DNA from: Acanthaster planci
Taxonomy: Eukaryota > Echinodermata > Asteroidea > Valvatida > Acanthasteridae
Direction of reading: 5' to 3'
Assembly: GCF_001949145.1 (NCBI RefSeq)
Contig: NW_019091593.1
Coordinates: 98,101 to 162,100 of the forward strand
Length of the DNA stretch: 64,000 nt
Shown piece after piece: positions 23,985-36,700 of the stretch. The position numbers were made by a program, and so were the translations under genes. The notes under the pieces are model-generated. The model did no database searches. It was not told the DNA's origin and worked only from the letters and a program-made list of their open reading frames with translations. The stretch's first letter is position 1; each line of letters begins with the position of its first letter.

Positions 23985-24490
23985 ATGTGTATCAAAACTG
24001 CACTTTTTTAAGCATTTGAAATCGTCTGAGCTTTTCCGGACAGCAAGGGTGCCATTGCCTAGATGTTACTGAGGGAAGACACTGTCCAGTTTCATGTTTT
24101 TGTGTTCACATTGCAAACCCCAAACTTGCTCCTTGACAACGTCTGAGAAATAAAGTGTAGTTGCTCATGGGCTTATTGCCGTGTACATGTACTTGCACTA
24201 CAATAAATCACCAAAAAAAGAGGCAATTTAGTGCAGCAAAATATAAGAACATTTCAGCAGTTTTGTGCACAAATACATGCAGATACAATGAAGTTTTCTC
24301 CATGGTATGACATCACAGTTTTGCTCATGTGTATGGAAATTTGCATTAGCTTAAAAACCAAAAGGGCATCTCAATGCTTTGAAATAGCCCCCCCCCAAAA
24401 AAAAAAATTGAAAATGAGGTTAATTGAAACCTGGAGGTGCATTTTCAAGAGTTGTAGTCTTAAAATAATTGCATTTCATGGACCCGGTAA
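23985..24490 (+). repeat. Diverged copy of the 46879-47453 element
   Basis: Blocks shared in order with 46879-47453: taagcattt, catgtttt(t)gtgttca..ttg(c/t)aaacccc(a)a, caataaat(c/t)(a)ccaaa, atgacatca(c/t)agtt, taaaaaccaaaa and gaggttaattgaaacc. The right end gcatttcatggacc is not a clean terminal repeat. Confidence 0.6.
24149..24154 (+). terminator. Possible poly(A) signal of gene A
   Basis: AATAAA 723 nt after the gene A stop codon, first such hexamer downstream. It lies within a dispersed repeat, so use is uncertain. Confidence 0.3.
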
Positions 24491-27400
24491 GTATGCACAC
24501 ATAAAAATGCACTGAAATGAATACATGTAGATGTGTTTTGTTTTGATGTGTGGTACATGTACAAAGAAATTACATGTTCGTCTGTCCACAAAGATCCTTT
24601 TGATGTGCTATCATGCAATATAAAGGCTTCAGCCAAGAAAATAAACTTCAGTTATTGACATCAGTCAATGTTTCACTGCCGTTGTGTTAAGGAAATATGC
24701 AAGATATGTGAACTTCCGGACTCTTCTTTCCTATTACCTTTGAAAGTTTGTATTTTCTTCTTTTCAGGCCGTATCCAAATCTGACTTTTATGGTCACTGA
24801 TCCAGATAAGGCCTTTTTATCAGCTTTATTTACTTTTCAAAATGTTATGGCGTGTTGTACAATAGTTTCAAGTTCTTTTGCTTTTATTTAACATTTGTTA
24901 GGTTTGTATTTTATGCAGAATCACCATGAGCAGATAGCATTTAGCCTATGGTCAGTGACATAAAAAGTTGTGCTTTTACATCTCAAGAAATGTATTTTCC
25001 ATTATGACTATGCTCTATTATATTATTGTGCATCTCATAAATTTTCAATTACTTTCTTACTGAATTATTAAATTTCTTTTAAATTGGCAGTACGAAAAAC
25101 TTTGACAGTTTNTATTTATTTTCATAAATAAAAAGCTGCTTATTAACAGTACCGTGTTTCCATTATTTATCAGGAAATCAATAACTTGTACATTTTTAAT
25201 CATGAACTGGTTTGTTTTTAAGAAATCTGTAATTTATTCTACTTCCATTAAGTGTAACATAACTGATGCATTCCAGAGTTTTGCTGCAAGGTTATTTGGA
25301 CTTATCTCTAAAATGTACATGTTGGTGGTGTACCAACATCTCTGTACATGTAGATCAGAACTTAGCCTAGATATTAGCTGTAATCCGACATGAATGAGAA
25401 CACAGAATATTACAATGCATCCGTGTGGCACATGTACGCACCACAAGGCCAAAGGAAGCAAACTTCAGCACAGTAAAGATTTAAAATGTTACCAGTATTT
25501 ATCTGAAACCCTTAAAGAGCTGGGTGGAGCACTTTTTCTGATATTGTTGCATGGCATGTCTGTTTCTGCTAAGCCTTGAGGAGTTTTTCCTGTCATGTCT
25601 GGTGATATTTTGACACCAATTTGTGAAAATCTGACATACTGTTCTCACAAAAAGCCTATGTTTTCAAGACAGGTCAGCTCAGTAATAATGAAGACTTCCC
25701 ATTAATGTGCTCAGTGCACTTGGGACCAACAAGTACGAGGCCACGAACTTCAAATGACCCTAACAACTCGCCCTTTGTCAATTTGAATTGAAACTTCACA
25801 GATGTGCTCATGATGAATGCCTTTATGGGTGTGCTCAGTTTCAAAAGGATAATGAATTGGAAAGTCAGGATGGGGGAGGGGCAACGACAGTTCTCATAGG
25901 GTTAACACATGACGATCTACATGCGGTCCACATGTGGCTTTTCTGAATTCATGATAGATTGTGTAGTCCTGAATTGTTCTGTGTATGGAAGGAGTACGCT
26001 TACCCTTGGAGTAGTGCAGTACAATTAGCGTTGTAAGGGCCTGGATATACGGCTGTTATTTTTATGAAGCAAAGTCTGTTGCCGTGGATTGACCAATGAG
26101 AGTGATGGATTCAAGTTTGCATGGAGTGAACAAAATTGCAAATACGCACTGTAAACAGGGTAAAAGAATGGGCAGGGAGGTGCCACTGCAGTCAGATGTT
26201 GACTAGTTGTATGCTGGGCTCCATTGGCATTGAAACACACTGCTGTGTGCATGTACTTGGCAAGTATGGGTCTGGGTAAAATGGTATGTGTTACTGAAGC
26301 CATGGTGTGCTGGCTGTTTGTGTATTTCATTTGGGCACTTTCATAAAAGTGGCATGCTTGGGAAATCTACTCACACGGAACCGACGTCACAGTTCAGCAT
26401 GTAAGTGATCGGATGGTGATGCTGGTTTGCCAAAGTGGTTGTTAGACACATTTTGATGTGTTCATCGCTGTTCATGCAAACCTTATTATCAAAACTACTG
26501 TACATGCATTGGCTTGATCCCTCTGCCACGTAGCCACCTGCTTCAATATCAGTGGCTTATTGGGGAGTTTCATGTTTCCTCGTGTAGAGTGATTCCTATA
26601 TCCATTTGGTTCACACCTGCATTGAAATCGTGTACATGGGAGTACCGGCACGTACTTTTTACTGCTCACGTTGTACTCAAAGCTTTGAATATCTCTGTAT
26701 TTCAGGCATTTTGCCACTCTTACAACTTGGTCCTAAACAATTTCTTTCCTCTATGCAACTGGTGGCAAATACATATACCTGCCTTTGGAATAATTTTTAC
26801 AAGTATCAGGTTTTCTCACATATTTAAACTCATGTAATCATCAGAACAAGTCCATGTCTCAATGATGTGGCTGTGGGCAGAAGTAGGATGCGCATCTATG
26901 GGAGTAGCCACTAGCCACTTACCAGCTGTAACAGACCAGCTCTTCGTATGTGTGCTCACGTACCAAGTGTGGACTTGTAAATAAAAAGTGTCCACATGAT
27001 GCAGGAAGCGAAGACATTCTGTGGACTTGCCCATGTCCACTGGACATTTCCCCTTCTCTGATAGGTTTAGAGGCATTTGGGGGTTAGGGTTATCGCATAA
27101 AAGAAAGAGGAACAGTCAAGGAAACATTTTACAAAAATCCCACTGAAAATCTTGTTCCCAGTTCTTGACAAATGAGTATTTTAACCGAGTTTTCTTAACT
27201 GCACGAAAACAAAGGATATCCACACCAGGTATGTACCGCAGTTATGGGTGTATGGTTCTGTGTAGTGGTCCATGCCTTTTCTTTACTAGAAAAAAGAATT
27301 GAATCACCGACTGGGCAGTTTTTTAACAGGATAAATATGATGCATTACCTTAAATATGTGCTGTTGGAACATGCATTTAGAAGAGGTTTTTATTTTTCAT

Positions 27401-28204
27401 CGTTGAGACAGAACAGATTAATTCCAATTCCAAATTGCAGATGTCTTATATGATCTCAGGTACCGAATGGACAGTACATGCAGTGTTTGTCAAATAATAA
27501 ATTGAATTTGTGTAAATTGTTTAATGTAGCAATAAAATGAAATGATGCAGCTGAAGATCAGAGTTTGTGTCTTTTCATTGAAATGCATTTGAACACCAAA
27601 TGTCGACCCTGAAAATGGGATTGAATTTGCTTGGTGTTGGGGTATGTCTATGTCTTATTTAAGACTTAAATAATGGTGAGGCCTCATAGATTACAGGCAA
27701 TGTGATTATCTTGGTTGTATTTATATTTATTTCAGTTGTCTTTATTGGAATGGAAGCAATATGTAACCTAACTATAACAAATGATTCACAAGTTACCAGA
27801 AACCACTCTTGAGTTAAAGGCTTTAAAGAAAATCTTAATGTAAATAAATATTCACCCTCAATATTTATCATCCACATAGTACCATTAGTATTTTAAACTG
27901 ATTTATACCTCAAAAACTTATTATATGTGCTCTTTTGCCATAAACTATTTTTAAAAAGAAGGAAAAGGACTCAGAACTAATTTTGTGGGATTTGGCTATA
28001 TATATCCTTTCCACACATATAGGCTCTTCTGGGAGAACATTCACCCTAGAGCCCTCAATCCTCCAATCCCAATAGGACTTTACATACACCCCGGAGGTTG
28101 GGGTTAAACCATAACATAAGTTTCATCTTGGTAAAATTACAGATAGCTCCATTATCAACAAATTGTCTATTAACCCTGATTTTACATACACCCTAGGGTT
28201 AAGG

Positions 28205-28589
28205 TTAACCCCGTTGCACCGGGAGGCGGCTATAGCCGCCGTAAAAATTGAGATCTCAGCCCGCTTTTCAGCTATTACTCTCAGCCCATGCTCAAGCGAA
28301 CACGGTGAAAGAAGGCAGACCCTGGCTCTTGTATATATGGTATTGGTCTTTGTGCATAGCCCAGAAATGAAAAGACCGATTTTGCATCATTATCACCAGC
28401 TTCACAATAGTCCCCACTATGAAAAGAGGCAACCGAACAATCAGCCTTTTCACCGTGTAATTCAAAGCGTACAGAGCACGCAGGGCCACAAACTGAATTT
28501 GCGGTTTGGCAGGTGGCCTTCGTGGCCAAGCGAGGCTGGAATTCATGGAGTCGGCTTTTGGGAAGAAATTCCCGTCGTCAAGGGGTTAA
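28205..28589. mobile_element. TTAA-flanked GC-rich element
   Basis: TTAA at 28205-28208 and 28586-28589; inner ends CCCCGTTGCACCGGGA and, reversed, CCCCTTGACGACGGGA agree at 11 of 16. Begins with the perfect palindrome ggcggctatagccgcc (28222-28237). A 377-bp GC-rich island in AT-rich intergenic DNA; the long open frame across it is probably incidental. piggyBac-like by target site. Confidence 0.6.
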
Positions 28590-30285
28590 ATTCAATTAAC
28601 TTCAAGTTTTCAAAATGTCAATGTACATGTTTCCTTCCTTCAAAATGAGAAAAAAGGTAATCGCAACGTTTTAGGGACAAACTTTCCTAAATAATATAAA
28701 CCTAATTGCTTTATAAAATCGTAATTGTCAGCATACTAGGATTAATACATAGAAACACTAAAAAGAAATACATGCATATATAAAACAGTAAAAAAACGAC
28801 TACTCAAGAAACCCTTCTAAAACTGCAACGACTGAGGTAGAACACGTTGGTACAGATGAAACTGGTGACCAGCATTACACTATCACTGGACATTACCGAT
28901 GGTCCCCTTCAATGGAGAAAGGCATTGTACATAACAAATGTTCTGTGGCACGATAGTGTCCATCACTGAAGGCCCGGGGGGGGGCATCGTGGATGTCCAG
29001 TGACAACATCACTACATAATGACTACAACTGGGCACATTGGGAAGGGATACAAAAATTAAATTTTGGTAAAATGACGTTTTATAGTTTGGTTCCTTAAAA
29101 TACTGGCACGGCTATCAGGATGTCCCATTATAATACTTGACTTCACAGAAGCTGGTCCAGGTTTATCTACACCGTAAGTTGGATATAATGAACTGTGTGA
29201 TCTACACATACAAAATACTGCCACCCTAGCTGTTATATAACTACATCCACATAATGGGACTTAATTGGTTTGGGGAACTGGAGGGAAAATGATCAGATTT
29301 TCCAACTATCCAGCTTCCAAATAACTCTAGGAAATACTGTGTTATTCAACCCCTTTTATCATATAATAATTTGGATTCTCACCCAAATTCATCAAAGAAA
29401 TTCACACACGACTTACTATTTCAATACAGCAGTACACTCAAGCTGATTTTGATCACACACTAAATTAATAGATATATTGGCAGGAACTCAAAAGAAAAAA
29501 AAAACAACCCACACATAAATGCGCAATTTTACTCCAAATAAAACACATAAGCTGGTCAAAATGAGTCTGAAATTCAAATGCAAGTAGCAGCAACAGTTTG
29601 GTCAAACCGGATTCATACCATCACACACATATATTTCCCACCAAGGGTAGGTCAAGGCCTTTGGTGGGAGAGTCTAAAAGTTTGAGGATTGCAATGTTTA
29701 TGGTTTTTTCTCGGGAGTGAGGGTTAAAGTCGGATTTTACACACTTCAGGGAGGAAGGGGAATGATATGTCCAAACAGTTATTTTCGTGTAAAAGCCCAA
29801 ACTGACAACAAGCAAGAATGTTTATTAACAATTATTAACTTTTTATCTCTCGGTCAGTCAGGCTGCAAGGGATTGTCAAAAAGACAACATGGACTTTGAC
29901 CAGAGCAGTTTGCAAATGACACTTTGCATTGCCGGTGACTGCAATTTCAACATTTCGCACAATGCACTACTCATAAAAGCCATAATATTAGAACATAATT
30001 GTCATGTATTCGTATTTTTCAAACTTTTTTGGGAATGATGAATTATTTCATCACAAAGGATGACAGGTACTACTCTACCAAATAATGGGCAAGGACAAAT
30101 GAATAGATGGCCAAGTACTGAATCGTTTTCATTTCATCTTGTTTGATCTTTCTTGGGAGGCAGAAAAAAAATAATAAAATTGGTATCTAAACTGGCATAT
30201 TTACGTAACTGTTAAATGTGCGCCTTCCTTGACAGCATTAAAATGATTTCTAAACTGCAAAATAGATCTGCTTTGTTACAAATTT

Positions 30286-30291
30286 TTTATT
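30286..30291 (-). terminator. Possible poly(A) signal of gene B
   Basis: TTTATT on the + strand (AATAAA on the minus strand) about 313 nt beyond the gene B TGA. Confidence 0.35.
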
Positions 30292-30603
30292 ACATGTATC
30301 TACATCTCGATTTGTGTTTGGGAAATTTCATTAAAGAGGGTACAAAAACCACAAAATCACATTTGTCCTCAAAAAATCCAAAGCGCTGACAATAATATGA
30401 AATTTTAAAATTTGAAAGCATACATGGTGGCATTACAATGCTACACTTTCCACTTTCTTCATTTCAGATAGAAATGTTATTGCAATGATTTTTCTTTTAA
30501 TACCCACAAGAGTTATTGCGGCATAAGGAGACAAGTATCAACAATTGCCATCAGTGCTTCGGAAGACATTTCTTCAAGTTCTGGAGGAGTTCAGCTATCC
30601 ATA

Positions 30604-30714
30604 TCAGACCGATGTCTCTGACTGGTCCACTGGCAGGTTGGCAGCGATTGAGGTGCTGGCCTGTGTTGCGACTTGAGTGGTGTTTGGGCAGTTGATGTCG
30701 GTCGGCGAACTTGT
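30604..30714 (-). CDS. Gene B exon 15: terminal exon with PDZ ligand
   Basis: 36 codons and TGA. Acceptor tttcattcacag, phase 0, matching the exon 14 donor. Ser/Thr-rich tail beginning [20 protein letters not shown] and ending DQSETSV. T-S-V is a class I PDZ ligand of the kind found in SLC26A3, SLC26A6 and CFTR. Evidence is the splice site, frame match and motif; no homologue was recognised for the tail itself. Confidence 0.68.
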   Translation of the reverse strand, partial: TSSPTDINCPNTTQVATQASTSIAANLPVDQSETSV

Positions 30715-33700
30715 CTGTGAATGAAAGAATGGGTGCAGGTTCACTACAGTGGTCATATACAGGGGTAGTTTACCTTAAAGTATGGTACAAGGCTTCCCAG
30801 TAGAGCACTTTCTATACAGCAATCCCTTCTGACAGCAAGTTTATTTTTGGAGCTTTGTGTTTGTGAAAGTGAAGGATGGTTGGCTAGCTTCAAGGTAAAT
30901 TTAAGTATCAACCAATAAAGCTGAAAAGTGGAAATCGAACAAAAATCTCTTTCAGACAGGACAAAAGGTATCACAAGCGCTAGTGACAACATGACACTCA
31001 AAACCTCATTTTCTCCAGTACTGTAGTTACAACCCATTATGACTTTCATAAGATCCCACAACACCAGCACAAGACCTCCAGTCTGAATTGAAGTCACAAG
31101 TTATGACTTCCTTTGTTGCTGTTCAAAGCTTATCACTGGTCTATTGTCTGGTATGGAGACAGCCTCAACGCCACCACTGCCCCTTTTCACAGAAAAGACT
31201 GTAGCCTATTCTATTCCAACTGATGTATAAAATAACATGCCATTGATGGATTCTGGGAATAAGACTTTCTACAATGCATTGTCATTACTGGAGAGGTCCT
31301 CCTGTGGGTACTGTTGCTCATTATATTGTTTGAGAGTCTTCTCCACACCAAAAGGGGTGAAAAGTTAATAGCAACTGATTTCTAATGGCTCTTAGGCACA
31401 CTCTGGGCGACCGTCGTAAACAGATCGACTTTTCAAAGGACTTCAAGCTAGGGATGTCAGTGGGATTCAGGAATGGACAAACTACCCTACCGGAGTAGCT
31501 GGCAGATGCTGGGAGTGTAGAACAGCGTCGTGCAGTGTCAGGTACATGTGATCCAGCCCTACGCTGTGGTCCTCACAGCGCTCAAAGTACTGGAGTATGG
31601 CCTCTCTTGTAGCAGCTGAAATAACAGGTTGGATAGGAAAATATAAAGTTGACACACCAATGCACACGATGACGGCAGAATCTGCTTCGATGACGGAGGA
31701 TTGGAAATCTGTCTTTTTTACATAATTGATTTCAATTAATTTTCAAGCCTTCACCACAAATTGTACCCATGAGAGTCTAATTTTTTCACAAATCTCTTAA
31801 AGTGCTGTTTGCTCAAGTTTTTGGTTTTCGTCATAAGATGTTTGATAATTTTTCTCCAAGATCAGCTTGAACAGTGAAAAGTTTGACTTATCAAGGGGCA
31901 TCATAGAGCTACAACGAACATTACATCACTAGAAAGCTGACTCCTTATTCCCACGTGGAGAAGCTTTGAAGCCTCTTGGGATTCATAAATTCTGAATGTA
32001 TGCAAGTATTTGTAAAACACAGTAACATAAGACGACAGGAATTCTTGATAATGTATTCTAAAATGCACCATGCACGTACAACATTCACAAGCGACATTCA
32101 GCATGTTTTCTGCCTGTCGTTTCCAGCCTGTTTTAGTGTCTGCAGTGCCAATACATATATGTTTCTATTGTTTACATGAAGCAAAACTAAACCTTAATTT
32201 ACTGATAGTGCGTTTTGGAATAGGTTTCCGGGGTATCTGCTTTGTTAATGCATTCTTTTAGAATACAGACGCAGATATGCAAATGGCTGTACGAACGCCA
32301 TACAACATTTCAAATTTTCCATAGGTTTGTGCAAAAACACTGATGTGCCCAGCTGGCCTCTCTCTGCACAGTGAATTAGCGCTCTGAAATATTAGCTCTG
32401 TAAGCAACATACGAGGGCGTGTTTATATTGTCCAAAATCAACATCAATGTAAGACCAAAGAAAATGCTAAGGAAATCTATATTGGTGAGGCATAACTTTA
32501 TGCAGTCAGGAGGAGAAAATGAGGAGTCTTTTTCCTCACCTTTGGTGCTGGCAAACACCACCTGAATGTCTCGCTTGGAACAGTGGGCCACAATGGCATG
32601 CAGCGTCTTCAGGCCCACGGTGTCGATGAAACCAAACATGCTGCAGTCTACAATGATGGTGTGGATGACTGCTGTCTCGGTCAGGCTGGAGGCTTCCGAG
32701 TTCACATCGGATGATGGGAGAGAGACGGTAGGAGTCTCTCCATTGGTGTGCTAAAAGACACAACATTTGAAGCTTTTTAAGATTTACAGTCTTTGGGAAA
32801 ACTCCTCATTGAGCTGCATCTCTCAATTTGCTGATTCCGTGATGAAAGTATATGAAACAAGGAATCACTCATTGAAAATTAATATGCAAATAGCAAAATC
32901 TTGTTTTAAATTATATCGATATTGCTCTTTTCATTGAAAAGGGAACACCATAAGTTTCTGCTTAACTCTAGATCTGCGTATTATTTACAGATGGAACTGA
33001 GCAACCCATGAAAAATAGAGCTTTTGGAAGTTACATACCAAGACTTATTTTGCATATCAGTACACTGCATGCATCAATATTTTCACTGGAATGCGTACAA
33101 ATTCCCAATGCCTTCATGAGAAACGATGCCCCTTGACAGGGGGCATGGTGGCATAGACACTGAAGTATCCTTGACAACAGTTAAGTTTTGCACAAGTCCA
33201 TGCCATGCAGTGATCTGTGCTCTTGGTTCTTAATGCCTCAGTCTTTTTACAAAGGATAAAGTGTTAGATGAGTGAATTCTAGAAGTTTCATTATGGGATG
33301 ACCTTATGTGGAAATTGTGCTGTGGCTGCAGATGTCTGGGGTTAATTCAATTTCGGGGAAGAAAACTACTATATTTTCAAGACCGGCAAAGCTTTTATTA
33401 AATTAACCCTAACCCTATATAATACTACAAATTACTACTTGTAGTAAAATGTAGTACTGAGCACTGTCGCTTGTAAGAGGACATGACTTTATTGTTCTGT
33501 GAAGCCATAAGATACAATAGATAAGACAATGTACCATACAGTGCTGTGGCACTATGAATGCATGGCTTTATTGTTCTCTGTACAAGTAACAATGAAAGTA
33601 ACCCAGCCAGAAGTAGTAATCTGTAGCACTAGGTCCCTCAGGCTCAGACTAGTGTAAGCCAAACAATAAGCTTGGCAGTTAGGGTTAAAGAAGTGGCAGT

Positions 33701-36700
33701 CTACACTTACAGACTGTTCCCCATTGGGTATGGTATGGCCGTTCTCTCTGCTGGGGCTGTCTCTTTCTTGTTTCTTCTTGAACACTTTGGAGTAGAGGCT
33801 GTTCTTGAAGTATTCAGCGTTGACAAAGCAGAGGCAGGAGTGAGCACGGAAGATCCTTATACCGGGAATCTGCTCAGCCTGATGGAGACAACAAAACATG
33901 AGGTACAGGTGATGGCTGGTAAATCTCTCCAAGCACTCTGACCTCTCATAGTTCAATTAACCACCTACCAACAGTATTCTTCCATGTGGTACTGGTCCTG
34001 GGCTCAGTATTATTGTCAGCTGCAAACAACTTTTTAAAACAACAAGATACCAAAAACGGAATCCTTTACACAGTTGGATATTTACTGAGCCTTGATGATA
34101 ATTTGTTCAATTTTTGTACGACCTTTCTTACTGCATCATTGCTTGTTTAAAAAACTCCAAAAAATTGATTCCTCATTAAAATGTACATTACAAACACATG
34201 TAAGGTAATGTTTGGAGCAAGTCAAACTTTCTGAAAGTGATCCAGCAAGGAAGGCACTCAAGCAGAAGGTCTACAGAGATCTTTGGCTTACCGCCTCGTA
34301 ATACTTAATGTCCCTGTAGATGTCTGTGCCTGGGATGCGTCCCATCAGGGTGCAGTATGGCTGCTGCGTCCGGATGATGACTGTCATGAGGGAGAAGACC
34401 ACGCCCAGGGCGAGGCCAATGTCCACACCCAGGAGAACAACTCCCAGGAATGTGACCATCCATATTAGCTGGTGATAACAGACACAAGCAATTACCACAG
34501 CTTAATAACCTTCTTGTATATCTGACATATTGGTGGATTAATGTGTAATACTTACATTTCTCTGTTTGACCACCTTACCAGTGTTTCAAAGTACAGATCA
34601 ATTATACTGAGACCACAATATCATTCGCTGAGTACAAAGATAGATTTACAAGGTTGATATTACGAGCTGTGTCATATATTGCTCAATTAAGACTGTATCC
34701 GATGTCATTTTAAAGAATTTAGCCAGTGAACAATATCAAACCACACCAAGTAAAAAACTTATATGTAACTATGGTATATAAAAAAATAAATAAAAAATGC
34801 TCCCGATTTTGTTAAAGTAGCAGGAACAGTAGTCGCTGGGGAGTCAGGTTGGTGGAGTGGTTCTTTCCTTGCCTTCCACCTCTTGTGGTCTGGGTTCGAT
34901 TCCCGGCCCGGTCCACATGTGGATTGGGTTTTCAGTCCCTACCTGATACTGTGGGTTTTACCCAGACTTTTCCTCTGGGGTTTTCCTCCCACCTCTAAAA
35001 CTGTAACTGTTTCTCTTTGTCTCCTCTCTACAGGTGTCTTCAGGCTTGGGAACTACAGTGCCTAGGGCAGGAATCCTTGATGTCATTACCAGAAATAATA
35101 AATAGTAATAACAGTCATTATCACTAACTCCAAACAAAGCCCTACAGTTTTCTCTCCAACTTCTCCCAAATCCACTGCCCTTAAACCCCATGATAAATTC
35201 ACTGCACAAAAAGGCAGAGCTGGTCATCTGCAGCCATCTGGAAAAAATTGCCCAACAATTTGCAGTTAAAAATCTCACTCAGTTTCCAGACAAACTCGCT
35301 GTCATTATGAACGGTGGCCATTTCTTCAAAGATGGGATCAATTTCATGAAGCTGTGTTACAATTGTGCTTTCTACAGCAGCAAGTTTGCCAACTGAGGGC
35401 ATTTTTTCATCACAGTGCTTGGCGTGGTTGTGTTAATGGTTGCGTATGCATAGAGATATCATTGCTATGTTACTAAGTTAAGCAGATGTAAGCATGGGGC
35501 CAATCTCACAGAGCTGCTTCAGCACAAAATTTGCTTATGCACAAAAAACCTAGCTTAACCACTTCGTGCCGGGGCATTTTTCAATGTTGATGATGCTGGG
35601 CCAGCATGACTATCATTTTTTCCGTTTTCAAAATCCTTCGAAAAATTCATTTCATTTAACGGTCATTTATAGCCGCACGAGGTAATCTTCAGGCACTACT
35701 CTAAGTTGATAGANNNNNNNNNNNNNNNNNNNNNNNNNNNNNNNNNNNNNNNNNNNNNNNNNNNNNNNNNNNNNNNNNNNNNNNNNNNNNNNNNNNNNNN
35801 NNNNNNNNNNNNNNNNNNNNNNNNNNNNNNNNNNNNNNNNNNNNNNNNNNNNNNNNNNNNNNNNNNNNNNNNNNNNNNNNNNNNNNNNNNNNNNNNNNNN
35901 NNNNNNNNNNNNNNNNNNNNNNNNNNNNNNNNNNNNNNNNNNNNNNNNNNNNNNNNNNNNNNNNNNNNNNNNNNNNNNNNNNNNNNNNNNNNNNNNNNNN
36001 NNNNNNNNNNNNNNNNNNNNNNNNNNGTTCCTTAGTCTGAGTTCGGAGACCCTGGCCACCCATATAAACCATACGTCTCCCATCCCGGAGTCCCGGGCAG
36101 GAAGTGGTAAAAAACAAAGGTTAGCAGCTCAAAATCTATGTGATTGTCATTTTAACCAAACAACTGGTGAATACTCTTCCAAAACAATATACATCACATG
36201 GAGTTTTGGCTGGTAACCTGATTTGTCAAGCAAAGTTTTTTCATGCTTAAGCAAAGTTTGTGCTTAAGCAGCTCTATGAAATTGGCCCATGCATGCCTTT
36301 TGCTGTGCTTACTATTTACAGTTTCCATAAGAATACACAAAGCCTTCATCAGTGTAAAATCATGTGCTTAGCAGCACTATGAAACTGGGCCCTGCCCTCC
36401 TAAATGTCTGTAATCATTCCTTTGGAGAGGCCCAGGAGGGTTATGGTTTAAGTATGCCCAGTTCCACATCCTTTTTGTTGGGAGGAGGGGGTGTGTAGGG
36501 ATAAGTTAGCCTGGGCAAATACTCACGAAGTCGTAGGAAGAGACCTGCCACAATACTATCAGATCTTTGAACTGGCGGAACATTCCAGCAAGAGCGACCA
36601 CTATGATTGAAGCAAGACAGCACTGCATAGGGCAAAAACAGATACACAAAATGACTAAATATATCCAAAAAATGATTGTTTAAGATTGCTATGGTAAGAC

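Larger units (their letters stand above)
23427..30603. other. Convergent intergenic region between genes A and B
   Basis: 7.2 kb with no gene recognised; 3' UTRs of both genes presumably lie at its edges. It contains a dispersed repeat (about 23985-24490), a single N at 25112 and a TTAA-flanked element (28205-28589). Candidate minus-strand poly(A) signal for gene B at 30286-30291. Confidence 0.6.
35496..36289. mobile_element. MITE interrupted by the TTAA element
   Basis: Left arm ggggccaatctcacagagct and right arm, read in reverse, gggccaatttcatagagctg are inverted repeats, continuing through gctt(c/a)agcacaaa. The TTAA-flanked element lies between them. A related intact element is at 53477-53772. 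Confidence 0.7.

Noticed and set aside
28163-28648. 161-codon open frame as a gene
   Set aside because: It lies across a TTAA-flanked GC-rich element, is open on the other strand too, and resembles no known protein.
33395-33420. Telomere-like ttaaccctaaccct
   Set aside because: Only two units, inside a gene B intron.
34847-34903. tRNA gene
   Set aside because: A and B boxes are present but no cloverleaf closes and a SINE body follows; a second related copy confirms a repeat. The same applies to 54889-54956 on the minus strand.
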